The notes beneath the pieces were generated by a model. That model made no database searches. It was not told the DNA's origin and was given only the letters and a program-made list of their open reading frames with translations. From positions 868,001-932,000 of the forward strand of contig NZ_CP014870.1 of assembly GCF_001661075.1 (NCBI RefSeq): a DNA stretch of 64,000 nt, given 5' to 3'. The position numbers were made by a program, and so were the translations under genes. Of the stretch, positions 24,263-32,894 are shown piece after piece (the stretch's first letter is position 1; each line of letters opens with the position of its first letter). Origin of the DNA: Pseudomonas silesiensis. Its GTDB lineage: Bacteria; Pseudomonadota; Gammaproteobacteria; Pseudomonadales; Pseudomonadaceae.

Positions 24263-26161
24263 TTACAAAAAACGCTTCAAGAGTTGTTTGAGCCAGCGCA
24301 CAACGATGCTCTCGTGATTGAGCGGGCGTGCTGGCGCGGTTCGGAAAGGTTGCGGTCGGGCGGAAGCAGGTTGCTGCTGCGGTGTTGTCGGCGTCTGGCG
24401 CACGGGGGCAGGCGATGGCGCAGAAGCAGGCACGGTGCGTTTAGGTACAGGTGCAGGTGTCGTCATGTTACGTACCGGCGGCGGGTTCGGGCGAGGCGTG
24501 GCGGCCGCTGGAGGTGGCGCCACACGCTGCACTGCCTGCTCGGTTTTCTTTTGGCTTTCGCTGGCCAGGTGCTTCAACTTGGCCGACTTTTGACACTCCG
24601 CACATCGAGTCGATTTACCCGAGGCCTGCATTTTCTTAAACCAGGCTTTGGATTCGGTGTAGGTTTTTTTGCAGCTGCCGCAGACAGCCTCAACCGGGTC
24701 GGTGATACGAAACGCGGCGGGGAACAGTTCATCGGAATGCTTGCCCTTGTGCAACTCTTCGCCGTACTGAGCCAGTAGCGTCAACCAGTCACCGATCGGT
24801 CGACGCTGATTATCTTCGAATGTGTTGCTGAACGCCTGTTTGAGCAGGTACGGCAAATGACTCCAGATATTCTGCCAGGTGCCCACCGGGGTGACGCTTA
24901 CCTTGCCTTTGCCACTGTCCTTCTTGAATCGATAGGGGAAGTTCATGTTCCTGATGTTGTCGGACGCCGTTCCGCCACCTTGTTGGGAATAGGGTGGTTT
25001 GCCTGGCAGCAGGATCATGAACAGCATGGTGGCGACGGCGAACAGTTCGTGATCTTTTGTACGCAGGTATTTGCCATACTCTTTCCCCTGAATCTCAGGC
25101 GCGGTGAAAGGCACGGTGCCAACTTCGCAGGGAAAATGATCGACCTGAAAGCTGTCTGTATCGACCATCCAGACCTTGTTGCTATCCGGAGTGACGAGCA
25201 AGTTCATGGGATTGATGTCGCCCACAATGATGTTCAGCGAATGCAGGTATTGCACCTGTTTCAGAAACGCAATCGCGACATTCACCAGATCTCGTCGCGT
25301 CCAGTGCGGGAACGTTTTGGCCAGTAACGGTTTGACGAATACCGAGGTCTGAAGGGTTTTCCCTTCTGCCCGAGGCATCACATAGCCAACAAACTCTTGA
25401 TCAGCATTGAAAACCAGTTCGGTCGGCCAACAAATGCCAGGCTCAACGATACGGCGTGTCACCATGAGCTCGATTTTCTCACGGCGCCGGATACTGAGCT
25501 TTCCGGTGTGATAAATCTTGCACACTTCAGCGTTGCCTGCCGCGCCGTAAATTGTCCCTTCGCCACCGGAGCTGATTGACTTGCCAAGCGTCAATCGGCG
25601 GCCGCTTGACGTTGTTACCACCGAGCCTTCTGTGACAATTGTGCCTCTATTCTGGATAAGACGATCGGGTATGGCGAGGGGCGTCTTGGGCTGGTCGAAA
25701 GGCATCAGTGGGGCGCGGCCGACCCAGCGTATGGCTCGTGCATCAGCAGCTTTGCACTGAATGAGTTGCGCCTCATCGCAAGTCAGTAACAGCAGGTCGT
25801 AGTGACGGCACAAGTCGACGGCGTCATCCGACTTGATCTGGTCTTGTGGTGCCGTCGTTCGCTTGAGCGCGAAGATCGGTTGGCCATCGAAAGCGCATTC
25901 GGCCAGTAAATCCCCGGGACGCAGTGTTGTACCTTTGGGGAGCGCGCCGTGCGGTCGCGAAGGCTGGCCGGCGAAAAGCTGGAAAAATTGTCGAGCGTTT
26001 TTGTGGACCTGTTCGTGTCCTTTTGTCAGGGACTGAAGCTCCAGAAGATCGGAGTAGGCGATAAAGGGCAGACCATTCTTGCCGCGAATGCGGTTGATAA
26101 TGTCCGGGTCCAGAAAGAGGACGCTTTTATCGATGAGCACATGTTCCATTGAAGGGGGCAT
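24263..26161 (-). CDS. Ser/Thr protein kinase with N-terminal PIN-like domain and C-terminal zinc ribbon
   Basis: A 632-residue multidomain protein. Residues about 5-148 look like a PIN nuclease domain: VLIDKSVLF (D11), an acidic helix LLELQSL (E41), DDAVDLC (D113/D116), and LLTCDEAQL (D129). Residues about 190-475 are a protein kinase: Gly-rich SSGGEGT (198-204), K215, catalytic GDINPMN (D315, N320), metal-binding VDTDSF (D336) and APE (354-356). A four-cysteine ribbon (C494, C497, C520, C523), a proline-rich linker (about 549-615) and a basic C-terminal helix follow. ATG 26161 has CAGGA five bases upstream. It heads the kinase-VWA-PP2C operon. PIN assignment is by eye and less sure than the kinase. 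Confidence 0.85.
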   Translation of the reverse strand: MPPSMEHVLIDKSVLFLDPDIINRIRGKNGLPFIAYSDLLELQSLTKGHEQVHKNARQFFQLFAGQPSRPHGALPKGTTLRPGDLLAECAFDGQPIFALKRTTAPQDQIKSDDAVDLCRHYDLLLLTCDEAQLIQCKAADARAIRWVGRAPLMPFDQPKTPLAIPDRLIQNRGTIVTEGSVVTTSSGRRLTLGKSISSGGEGTIYGAAGNAEVCKIYHTGKLSIRRREKIELMVTRRIVEPGICWPTELVFNADQEFVGYVMPRAEGKTLQTSVFVKPLLAKTFPHWTRRDLVNVAIAFLKQVQYLHSLNIIVGDINPMNLLVTPDSNKVWMVDTDSFQVDHFPCEVGTVPFTAPEIQGKEYGKYLRTKDHELFAVATMLFMILLPGKPPYSQQGGGTASDNIRNMNFPYRFKKDSGKGKVSVTPVGTWQNIWSHLPYLLKQAFSNTFEDNQRRPIGDWLTLLAQYGEELHKGKHSDELFPAAFRITDPVEAVCGSCKKTYTESKAWFKKMQASGKSTRCAECQKSAKLKHLASESQKKTEQAVQRVAPPPAAATPRPNPPPVRNMTTPAPVPKRTVPASAPSPAPVRQTPTTPQQQPASARPQPFRTAPARPLNHESIVVRWLKQLLKRFL

Positions 26162-26265
26162 TGGCTTCCTGCCATCTTGTTTCAAAATAGGCGCGGCGCG
26201 AGGATAACCTATCAATTTTGCGGACCACAACCGCAGTACCCAGCCTTGGCATCAGGATTAAACCC

Positions 26266-26910
26266 ATGCAAACCCCGAATACAGCCCTTATCCGTGAAAC
26301 TTTCCCCGTCGGCCCGTTGCAGTGCAACTGCACGATCATCGGCGATCCGATCACGAAAAAAGCCATTGTGGTCGATCCGGGTGGCAATCATGAATTGATC
26401 CTGGCACGCCTCGACGCCCTGGGCCTGAAGGTGGTCAGCATCATCCACACCCACGCGCACCTGGATCACTTCCTGGCCTCCGGTCAATTGAAGGAGAAAA
26501 CCGGCGCGACCCTGCATTTGCACAAGGAAGATCAATTTCTCTGGGACAACCTGGAGATGCAATGCCAGATGTTCGGGGTGCCCTACACGCCGGTGCCGTC
26601 GCCGGATCGCTGGTTGGCCGACGATGAAGAGCTGGCCTGCGGCTGCGGCGTGGCATTGCACACGCCGGGGCATACGCCGGGGTCCATGAGCTTCTGGTTC
26701 GCCGAGGCCAAATTGCTGATTGCCGGTGATACCTTGTTTCGGCGCGGAGTAGGGCGCACAGATTTGTGGGGTGGCGATCAGGCGACCATCGTGCGTTCGA
26801 TCAAGCAGCGGCTGTATACCCTCGATGAAGAAGCGACGGTGGTGACGGGGCATGGTCCTGACACGCGCCTGGGGGATGAAATGCGCGAGAACCCGTTTGT
26901 GCGCGCTTGA
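26266..26910 (+). CDS. MBL-fold hydrolase (GloB-like)
   Basis: Metallo-beta-lactamase-fold protein of 214 residues with the metal motif HTHAHLDH (61-68) and further ligands in HTPGHTPGS and GDTLF. The sequence is of the compact hydroxyacylglutathione-hydrolase-like type (YcbL family) rather than full-length GloB. The usual C-terminal substrate domain of glyoxalase II is absent. ATG 26266 is chosen; an earlier start (26218) is less family-like. Probable thioester hydrolase; substrate unproven. Confidence 0.87.
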   Translation: MQTPNTALIRETFPVGPLQCNCTIIGDPITKKAIVVDPGGNHELILARLDALGLKVVSIIHTHAHLDHFLASGQLKEKTGATLHLHKEDQFLWDNLEMQCQMFGVPYTPVPSPDRWLADDEELACGCGVALHTPGHTPGSMSFWFAEAKLLIAGDTLFRRGVGRTDLWGGDQATIVRSIKQRLYTLDEEATVVTGHGPDTRLGDEMRENPFVRA

Positions 26911-27025
26911 TGTGCATTTGTGCACAGTCCGGGTGGAATTTTTGCCCATAAAAACGATCCAACGCCCGCAAAGGCTGACGCCTAGGTCCGTTGCACCACA
27001 GAATGCATAAAATCAGGAGCTATAC

Positions 27026-27766
27026 ATGTTCACCAAGCAGCGTTTGATTATTGTCGCTACGGCTGTGGCCTTGCTGTCTGGCTGCGCCTCGCCTAACCCT
27101 TACGACAATCAGGGTCAAGCTCAGGGCCAGGCCGACAGTGGTTCCACAGGCATGAGCAAAACCGCCAAATACGGCGGGCTCGGCGCGCTGGCCGGTGCGT
27201 TGGCCGGTGCGGCCATCGGCCACGACAACCGTGGCAAAGGCGCGCTGATTGGCGCGGCCGTGGTAGGTGCTTCCGCTGCCGGTTATGGTTATTACGCCGA
27301 CCAGCAAGAGAAAAAACTGCGGGCCAGCATGGCCAACACAGGCGTTGAAGTGCAGCGTGAGGGCGATCAGATCAAGCTGATCATGCCGGGCAACATCACC
27401 TTCGCCACCGATTCGGCGAACATCGCCTCGAGCTTCTATCAGCCGCTGAACAACCTGGCGGGTTCGCTCAAGGAGTTCAGTCAGAACCAGATCGAGATCG
27501 TCGGCTACACCGACAGCACCGGCAGCCGCCAGCACAACATGGACCTGTCCCAGCGTCGCGCCCAAAGCGTGGCGACCTACCTGACGTCCCAGGGTGTCAG
27601 CGGTGCCAACCTGAGCGCCCGTGGCGCCGGTCCGGATAGCCCCGTTGCTAGCAACGCCGACGTCAATGGCCGGGCGCAGAACCGTCGGGTCGAGGTCAAC
27701 CTGAAGGCGATTCCGGGTCAGCAGTATGGCGCCCAGCAGCAAGGCACCGTTCAGCAATACCCGTAA
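27026..27766 (+). CDS. OmpA-family lipoprotein (YiaD-like)
   Basis: A 246-residue outer-membrane lipoprotein. The signal peptide ends in LLSGC with lipidated Cys20. A glycine-zipper segment (about 47-90; GGLGALAGALAGAAIG) suggests membrane insertion or oligomerisation. A C-terminal OmpA peptidoglycan-binding domain (about 125-232) has the YTDSTGSRQHNMDLSQRRA and NRRVEV motifs. YiaD-like members are linked to envelope stability. AGGAGC precedes the ATG at good spacing. A terminator follows. Confidence 0.92.
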   Translation: MFTKQRLIIVATAVALLSGCASPNPYDNQGQAQGQADSGSTGMSKTAKYGGLGALAGALAGAAIGHDNRGKGALIGAAVVGASAAGYGYYADQQEKKLRASMANTGVEVQREGDQIKLIMPGNITFATDSANIASSFYQPLNNLAGSLKEFSQNQIEIVGYTDSTGSRQHNMDLSQRRAQSVATYLTSQGVSGANLSARGAGPDSPVASNADVNGRAQNRRVEVNLKAIPGQQYGAQQQGTVQQYP

Positions 27767-27778
27767 CACCGCAAAACC

Positions 27779-27804
27779 CTGTAGGAGCGAGCTTGCCCGC
27801 GATG
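27779..27804 (+). repeat. Solitary REP unit
   Basis: A single CTGTAGGAGCGAGCTTGCCC unit with no facing partner within about 200 bases, unlike the paired elements elsewhere here. Confidence 0.75.
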
Positions 27805-27841
27805 CGGCCCTGACAGGCACCAGAACCAGTGGGCCAGAAAC

Positions 27842-27879
27842 AAAAAGCCCCCGGACAATCACTCATCCGGGGGCTTTTT
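27842..27879. terminator. Intrinsic terminator between OmpA-like and zapG genes
   Basis: Stem AAAAAGCCCCCGGA / TCCGGGGGCTTTTT, bidirectional by its A and T flanks, between convergent genes. Confidence 0.92.
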
Positions 27880-27897
27880 GCGTCGCGCGAAACCTGA

Positions 27898-28332
27898 TTA
27901 CTTCTTCAGGCCATAATGCTCATCCAGCATACCCGGCGCATTCGGGGCTTTCGGTGCGTAGTCGCGAGGCGGCTCCTGATTGCGCGGTGGCGTCAGGCGT
28001 TCCCGTGGAGCCTGCGACGCGTCGGCGTGCAGGGCGGCCAGCAAGCGTTGGCGGGTCTGCTCGTCCAGGGCCAGGCGATTGGCACCCTCGGCGAGATGGT
28101 CCTGCACTTCCTGATAGCTCGCAGTCAGTTTCTTGACCAGTGTCGCAGTGCTGTTGAAGTGGGTAACCACCTCGTTCTGATAATTGTCGAAACGTTCCTG
28201 AACGTCATCCAGCTGACGTTGCGTGCGGTTAGGCGCGGCATTCGGCACCAGGCGAGCGATCAGGAATCCAATGGCGACACCCACAACCAGGGCAAGAGTC
28301 GGCAACAACCAAACTAAGAGCGAGTGTTCCAC
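27898..28332 (-). CDS. zapG: DUF1043/YhcB family inner-membrane protein ZapG
   Basis: A 144-residue protein with one N-terminal transmembrane helix (LLVWLLPTLALVVGVAIGFL), followed by a coiled-coil (RTQRQLDDVQERFDNYQNEV) and a proline-rich tail. This is the YhcB/ZapG layout. In other gammaproteobacteria it affects cell division and envelope biogenesis. Location next to the hydrolase, trpS and zapE matches the conserved Pseudomonas order. The ATG is divergent from the hydrolase gene. Confidence 0.88.
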   Translation of the reverse strand: MEHSLLVWLLPTLALVVGVAIGFLIARLVPNAAPNRTQRQLDDVQERFDNYQNEVVTHFNSTATLVKKLTASYQEVQDHLAEGANRLALDEQTRQRLLAALHADASQAPRERLTPPRNQEPPRDYAPKAPNAPGMLDEHYGLKK

Positions 28333-28476
28333 GAGTCCTTCCTCTATAAACGGCTTTGCTTTACGTTAACGGCTCGAACCTGCGCTGTATACCGCGATTC
28401 ACTCGCAATAGATTGGCACAGACAATTTGCTAGACGAATCGACCCGATTCGAGGTCACGGAGTTCCTTCCTTGCTT

Positions 28477-29106
28477 ATGCGCGAAACCCCTGTAGTGATT
28501 GATGGCCCGGTCGGTAAACTGGAAGCCCTCTACCTTGACAATGACCAGCCCCGCGGTCTGGCGCTGATCTGCCACCCGAACCCGGTGCAGGGCGGCACCA
28601 TGCTCAACAAAGTGGTCTCGACCCTGCAACGCACTGCCCGCGATGCCGGTTTGATTACCCTGCGTTTCAATTACCGTGGCGTCGGTGCCAGTGAGGGCTC
28701 GCACGACATGGGCACCGGCGAAGTCGATGATGCCCAGGCGGTCGCCGCATGGTTACGGGCGAAACATCCTGATTTACCATTGACGCTGTTTGGCTTCTCC
28801 TTCGGCGGTTTTGTTGCGGCAAGTCTCGGCGGCCGCCTGGAAGTCCAGGGCGAGCAGCTCAAGCATCTGTTCATGGTGGCGCCGGCAGTCATGCGCCTGG
28901 GCGATCAGGAACAAGTGCCACACCAGGTCGCACTGACCCTGATCCAGCCGGAAACCGACGAAGTCATCGATCCGCAGTTGGTCTACGACTGGTCCGAAAA
29001 ACTCGAGCGTCCCCATGAGCTGCTGAAAGTGGCAGAATGCGGACACTTTTTTCATGGCAAGCTGACCGATCTCAAGGATCTGATCCTGCCGCGTCTTTCG
29101 AACTGA
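28477..29106 (+). CDS. Alpha/beta hydrolase
   Basis: A 209-residue hydrolase: oxyanion region LICHPNPVQGGTM, nucleophile elbow GFSFGG, catalytic-acid region near ETDEVID, and histidine in CGHFFHG. It belongs to the small alpha/beta hydrolase type seen beside trpS in pseudomonads (PA4440-like). The ATG 28477 has a weak ribosome site; a TTG at 28471 has GGAG at better spacing and would add two residues. Substrate unknown; perhaps an esterase or thioesterase. Confidence 0.85.
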   Translation: MRETPVVIDGPVGKLEALYLDNDQPRGLALICHPNPVQGGTMLNKVVSTLQRTARDAGLITLRFNYRGVGASEGSHDMGTGEVDDAQAVAAWLRAKHPDLPLTLFGFSFGGFVAASLGGRLEVQGEQLKHLFMVAPAVMRLGDQEQVPHQVALTLIQPETDEVIDPQLVYDWSEKLERPHELLKVAECGHFFHGKLTDLKDLILPRLSN

Positions 29107-29130
29107 TTGCAGTCTGACAAGCGATTACCC

Positions 29131-30486
29131 ATGACGACTCGTACCCGTATCCTCACCGGCATCACCACCACCGGCACGCCGCACCTGGGCAACTATGCCG
29201 GCGCGATCCGCCCGGCGATCCTGGCCAGCCGCGACAGCAATGCCGATTCGTTCTACTTCCTGGCCGACTACCACGCCCTGATCAAGTGCGATGACCCGCT
29301 GCGCATTCAGCGCTCGCGCCTGGAAATCGCCGCGACCTGGCTGGCCGGTGGCCTGGATGTGGAACGCGTGACCTTCTATCGCCAGTCCGACATCCCGGAA
29401 ATCCCCGAGCTGACCTGGCTGCTGACCTGCGTCGCCGCCAAGGGCCTGCTCAACCGCGCCCACGCCTACAAGGCCTCGGTGGACAAGAACGTCGAGACCG
29501 GCGAAGACCCGGATGCCGGCATCACCATGGGCCTGTACAGCTACCCGGTCCTGATGGCCGCGGACATTCTGATGTTCAACGCGCACAAAGTGCCGGTGGG
29601 TCGTGACCAGATCCAGCACGTGGAAATGGCCCGGGACATCGGCCAGCGCTTCAACCACCTGTTTGGCCAGGGCAAAGAATTCTTCACCATGCCCGAGGCG
29701 CTGATCGAAGAAAGCGTCGCCACGCTGCCAGGCCTCGACGGTCGCAAGATGTCGAAGAGCTACGACAACACTATTCCGTTGTTCAGCAGCGCCAAGGAAA
29801 TGAAGGACGCGATTTCGCGGATCGTCACCGACTCCCGCGCCCCGGGCGAAGCGAAAGATCCGGATAACTCGCACCTGTTCACCCTGTTCCAGGCATTCGC
29901 CACCCCGGCGCAGTCCGCCGAATTCCGCAGCGAACTGTTGCAGGGCCTGGGTTGGGGCGAGGCGAAGAATCGTCTGTTCCAACTGTTGGACAGCGAACTG
30001 GGTGAGTCCCGTGAGCGTTACCACCAACTGATCGAGCGCCCGGCGGATCTGGAAGACATCCTGCAGATCGGTGCGAAAAAAGCCCGTTCGGTCGCCACGC
30101 CATTCCTCCACGAACTGCGTGAAGCGGTTGGCCTGCGTTCTTTCGTCGCCCAGACGCAAGTCGCGGCGACCACCAAAAAGAAAGCCGCGAAAGCCGCGCG
30201 TTTTGTCAGCTTCCGTGAAGAAGACAGCAGTTTCCGTTTCCGCCTGCTGGCGGCCGATGGCGAGCAACTGCTGCTGTCGCGCAACTTCGCCGATGGCAAA
30301 ACCGCAGGCCAGGTGACCAAGCAGCTGCAAGCGGGTCAGCCGTTGGATGTACGCAGTGAAGACCGTAGCTTCAGCGTCTGGTTAGAAGGCGAGTGCGTGG
30401 CCGACAGCCCGACATTTGCTGACAACGCCGCTCGCGACGTCGCCATCGACGCCTTGAGGGTTGCGCTGACACCGGTCCAGGAATAA
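29131..30486 (+). CDS. trpS: Tryptophanyl-tRNA synthetase with C-terminal extension
   Basis: Charges tRNA-Trp. The class I signatures are [10 protein letters not shown] (HIGH equivalent, 12-21) and KMSKS (206-210). At 451 residues it is over 100 residues longer than the usual 330-340. The catalytic body ends near residue 335 and is followed by a Lys/Ala-rich linker. A C-terminal part ([20 protein letters not shown], then a second similar unit with SFSVWLEGE) resembles tandem DUF1508-like modules. ATG 29131 is preferred over one 24 bases upstream. The extension appears general in Pseudomonas. Confidence 0.95.
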   Translation: MTTRTRILTGITTTGTPHLGNYAGAIRPAILASRDSNADSFYFLADYHALIKCDDPLRIQRSRLEIAATWLAGGLDVERVTFYRQSDIPEIPELTWLLTCVAAKGLLNRAHAYKASVDKNVETGEDPDAGITMGLYSYPVLMAADILMFNAHKVPVGRDQIQHVEMARDIGQRFNHLFGQGKEFFTMPEALIEESVATLPGLDGRKMSKSYDNTIPLFSSAKEMKDAISRIVTDSRAPGEAKDPDNSHLFTLFQAFATPAQSAEFRSELLQGLGWGEAKNRLFQLLDSELGESRERYHQLIERPADLEDILQIGAKKARSVATPFLHELREAVGLRSFVAQTQVAATTKKKAAKAARFVSFREEDSSFRFRLLAADGEQLLLSRNFADGKTAGQVTKQLQAGQPLDVRSEDRSFSVWLEGECVADSPTFADNAARDVAIDALRVALTPVQE

Positions 30487-30527
30487 TCAACGGCTCTGCC
30501 CGACCAAGGGCTGATTGCCATTCCCCC

Positions 30528-30558
30528 GGGCCGTCGCTACAGTGACGGCCCGTTTTTG
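30528..30558 (+). terminator. Intrinsic terminator of trpS
   Basis: Stem GGGCCGTC / GACGGCCC with an eight-base loop, followed by GTTTTTG, 40 bases after the trpS stop and before zapE. Confidence 0.85.
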
Positions 30559-30576
30559 TTGCCTTGCTAACGAATT

Positions 30577-31671
30577 ATGACGCCCCTAGAACGATATCAA
30601 GCTGATCTGAAACGCCCGGAATTCTTCCATGACGCCGCGCAGGAAACTGCGGTGCGCCATTTGCAGCGCCTGTACGACGATCTGGTCGCTGCCTCGCAGA
30701 ACAAACCGGGCCTGCTCGGCAAACTGTTTGGCAAAAAAGACCAGGCGCCAGTCAGGGGCCTGTACTTCTGGGGCGGCGTTGGTCGCGGCAAGACTTACCT
30801 GGTCGACACCTTCTTCGAAGCGCTGCCGTTCAAGGAAAAGACTCGCACTCACTTCCACCGCTTCATGAAGCGCGTGCATGAAGAGATGAAGACCCTGGGC
30901 GGGGAAAAAAACCCGCTGACCATCATCGCCAGGCGTTTCTCCGACGAGTCGCGCGTGATTTGTTTCGATGAGTTCTTCGTCTCCGACATCACCGACGCGA
31001 TGATTCTTGGCACGCTGATGGAAGAGCTGTTCAAGAACGGCGTGACCCTGGTCGCGACGTCGAACATCGTGCCGGACGGCCTGTACAAGGATGGCCTGCA
31101 GCGTGCGCGTTTCCTGCCGGCCATTGCGCTGATCAAGCAGAACACCGAGATCGTCAACGTCGACAGCGGCGTCGATTACCGTCTACGTCACCTCGAGCAA
31201 GCGGAACTGTTCCACTTTCCGCTGGATGAAGCGGCCCAGGAAAGCCTGCGCAAGAGCTTCCGGGCCCTGACCCCAGAATGCACGGCCGCCATCGAAAACG
31301 ATGTGCTGATGATCGAGAACCGTGAAATCCGTGCTGTGCGCACCTGCGATGACGTGGCCTGGTTCGACTTCCGCGAACTGTGCGACGGCCCGCGTAGCCA
31401 GAACGATTACATCGAACTGGGTAAAATCTTCCACGCGGTGTTGCTCAGCAATGTCGAGCAGATGAGCGTCACCACCGACGACATCGCCCGACGCTTCATC
31501 AACATGGTCGACGAGTTCTACGACCGTAACGTGAAACTGATCATTTCTGCCGAAGTCGAGCTTAAAGACCTCTATACCGGCGGTCGCCTGAACTTCGAGT
31601 TCCAGCGCACGCTTAGCCGCCTGCTGGAAATGCAATCCCACGAATTCCTGGCCCGGGCACATAAGCCGTAG
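30577..31671 (+). CDS. zapE: Cell division protein ZapE (AFG1-like ATPase)
   Basis: AAA-type ATPase of 364 residues acting on the Z ring under constriction stress; relatives include mitochondrial AFG1. Walker A GGVGRGKT (66-73), Walker B VICFDEFFV, and the C-terminal DLYTGGRLNFEFQRTLSRLL are present. There is a very short gap after the trpS terminator. Family length and motifs fit well. This gene marks the left border of the accessory region that follows. Confidence 0.93.
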   Translation: MTPLERYQADLKRPEFFHDAAQETAVRHLQRLYDDLVAASQNKPGLLGKLFGKKDQAPVRGLYFWGGVGRGKTYLVDTFFEALPFKEKTRTHFHRFMKRVHEEMKTLGGEKNPLTIIARRFSDESRVICFDEFFVSDITDAMILGTLMEELFKNGVTLVATSNIVPDGLYKDGLQRARFLPAIALIKQNTEIVNVDSGVDYRLRHLEQAELFHFPLDEAAQESLRKSFRALTPECTAAIENDVLMIENREIRAVRTCDDVAWFDFRELCDGPRSQNDYIELGKIFHAVLLSNVEQMSVTTDDIARRFINMVDEFYDRNVKLIISAEVELKDLYTGGRLNFEFQRTLSRLLEMQSHEFLARAHKP

Positions 31672-31685
31672 ACAATTCGAAAACA

Positions 31686-31719
31686 TAAAAAAGGGCCTGC
31701 AAATGCAGGCCCTTTTTTG
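31686..31719 (+). terminator. Intrinsic terminator of zapE
   Basis: Stem AAGGGCCTGC / GCAGGCCCTT with loop AAAT, followed by TTTTTT. Confidence 0.93.
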
Positions 31720-31748
31720 TGTTCGAACTTTCTGACACACCACATACC

Positions 31749-31839
31749 CTGTGGGAGTGAGCTTGCTCGCGATAGCGGTGTGTCAGGCACATCATTGCTG
31801 GATGTGCCGCCGTCATCGCGAGCAAGCTCGCTCCCACAG
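31749..31839. repeat. REP inverted pair
   Basis: Arms CTGTGGGAGTGAGCTTGCTC and its complement, just downstream of the zapE terminator and at the left border of the accessory cluster; one arm has a GTGAG variant. Confidence 0.88.
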
Positions 31840-31848
31840 GTCGGAATG

Positions 31849-32829
31849 TCAGTCTCGAGCGAGAAAACATGCAAGTTCATCCTGCCGCTGACAGCCCACC
31901 AGCAACCACAGCAGGATTCGGGCTTTGCGCGGACAGAGAAACCCCGTCATCAAAGCGCCTCTACCAATCAAATCCATCTCGCTGCCGGTAAAACCATACG
32001 ACGCTTGAGCGGTGGCACCTGATCCGGTGCGTGTCGCAATGAGGACAGGGATTTTCCTGGCGATTTTTTCGACAGCATCAGCCCACTGTTCCGACACATG
32101 ACCTGCTCCGAAACCAGCAATCACCAAGCCGTCGTAACCCAGGTCCAGGATGTTATCCAATAACAGGGTCTCGGCCGACAGCGTGCTTTCCAGCAGGGCA
32201 ATTGCCTGTGTTGTTCGCTGCGGCAAGGGTAAAAGCTTCCGTTGGGACGGCTCGTGAAAATAACGGACGCTATCTTCCAGAAGCATGCCCGTGGGACCCA
32301 CCACCGGTGATGAAAACGCCTGTAACGCCAATGAGTCGGTTTTGCGCACTGAATTTGCGTGGTGCACCTGGCCGCCCATCACCACTTGAGCGCCGCGGCA
32401 GCGACTGTTTGACGCCAGCGCAACCCGGCAAGCGTCCAGTAAATTCGCTGGACCATCAGCTCCCACCTGGCTTGCCGCCCGCATGGCACCGGTCAGGATC
32501 AACGGCGCATCGTGGTGCCACAAGTAATCAAAAAATGCTGCGGTCTCTTCAAGGGTATCCGTGCCTTGAGTAATGACCACGCCCGTCGCACCCTTCTCGA
32601 CCTGAGCGTTCGCCCAGTGGAGAACGCTCAACAAAAATTCGAAACTCAACGAAGCACTCGGGTGCAGGCCGAGTGTTTCTACAGTGATCCGCGCCAGGTT
32701 TTTCAATTCCGGCACCGTGGTCAGGAGGGCTTCGCCGCTGACTGCCGGGACAACGCCTGCGCCGACATGGCTGGCTTGCATGCTCACGGTGCCGCCTAGC
32801 GCCGCGATGGCCAATTTTGGCAGATCCAT
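31849..32829 (-). CDS. Type I/II L-asparaginase family protein
   Basis: A 326-residue enzyme of the asparaginase/glutaminase family. N-terminal AALGGTVS supplies the first catalytic threonine (T14), and VVITQGTDTLEETAAFF (T90, D91) the second. There is no signal peptide, so cytosolic. The native reaction may be on asparagine, glutamine or another amide. It is the last gene of a minus-strand cluster with a membrane protein, a nitrilase-family amidase and an amino-acid monooxygenase, suggesting amide or amino-acid catabolism. Substrate not determinable by sequence alone. Confidence 0.87.
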   Translation of the reverse strand: MDLPKLAIAALGGTVSMQASHVGAGVVPAVSGEALLTTVPELKNLARITVETLGLHPSASLSFEFLLSVLHWANAQVEKGATGVVITQGTDTLEETAAFFDYLWHHDAPLILTGAMRAASQVGADGPANLLDACRVALASNSRCRGAQVVMGGQVHHANSVRKTDSLALQAFSSPVVGPTGMLLEDSVRYFHEPSQRKLLPLPQRTTQAIALLESTLSAETLLLDNILDLGYDGLVIAGFGAGHVSEQWADAVEKIARKIPVLIATRTGSGATAQASYGFTGSEMDLIGRGALMTGFLCPRKARILLWLLVGCQRQDELACFLARD

Positions 32830-32894
32830 GGTTTACCTCGCTTGTTGATGAGGAGGGCAGGCTGTACCAGAAGGTCCAGCCTGATGGCAGCGCT

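Noticed and set aside
22742..26161. Full tellurite-resistance (ter) operon
   Set aside because: Only the phosphorylation triad is present; no terA, terB, terC, terD, terE or terF-like gene is next to it.
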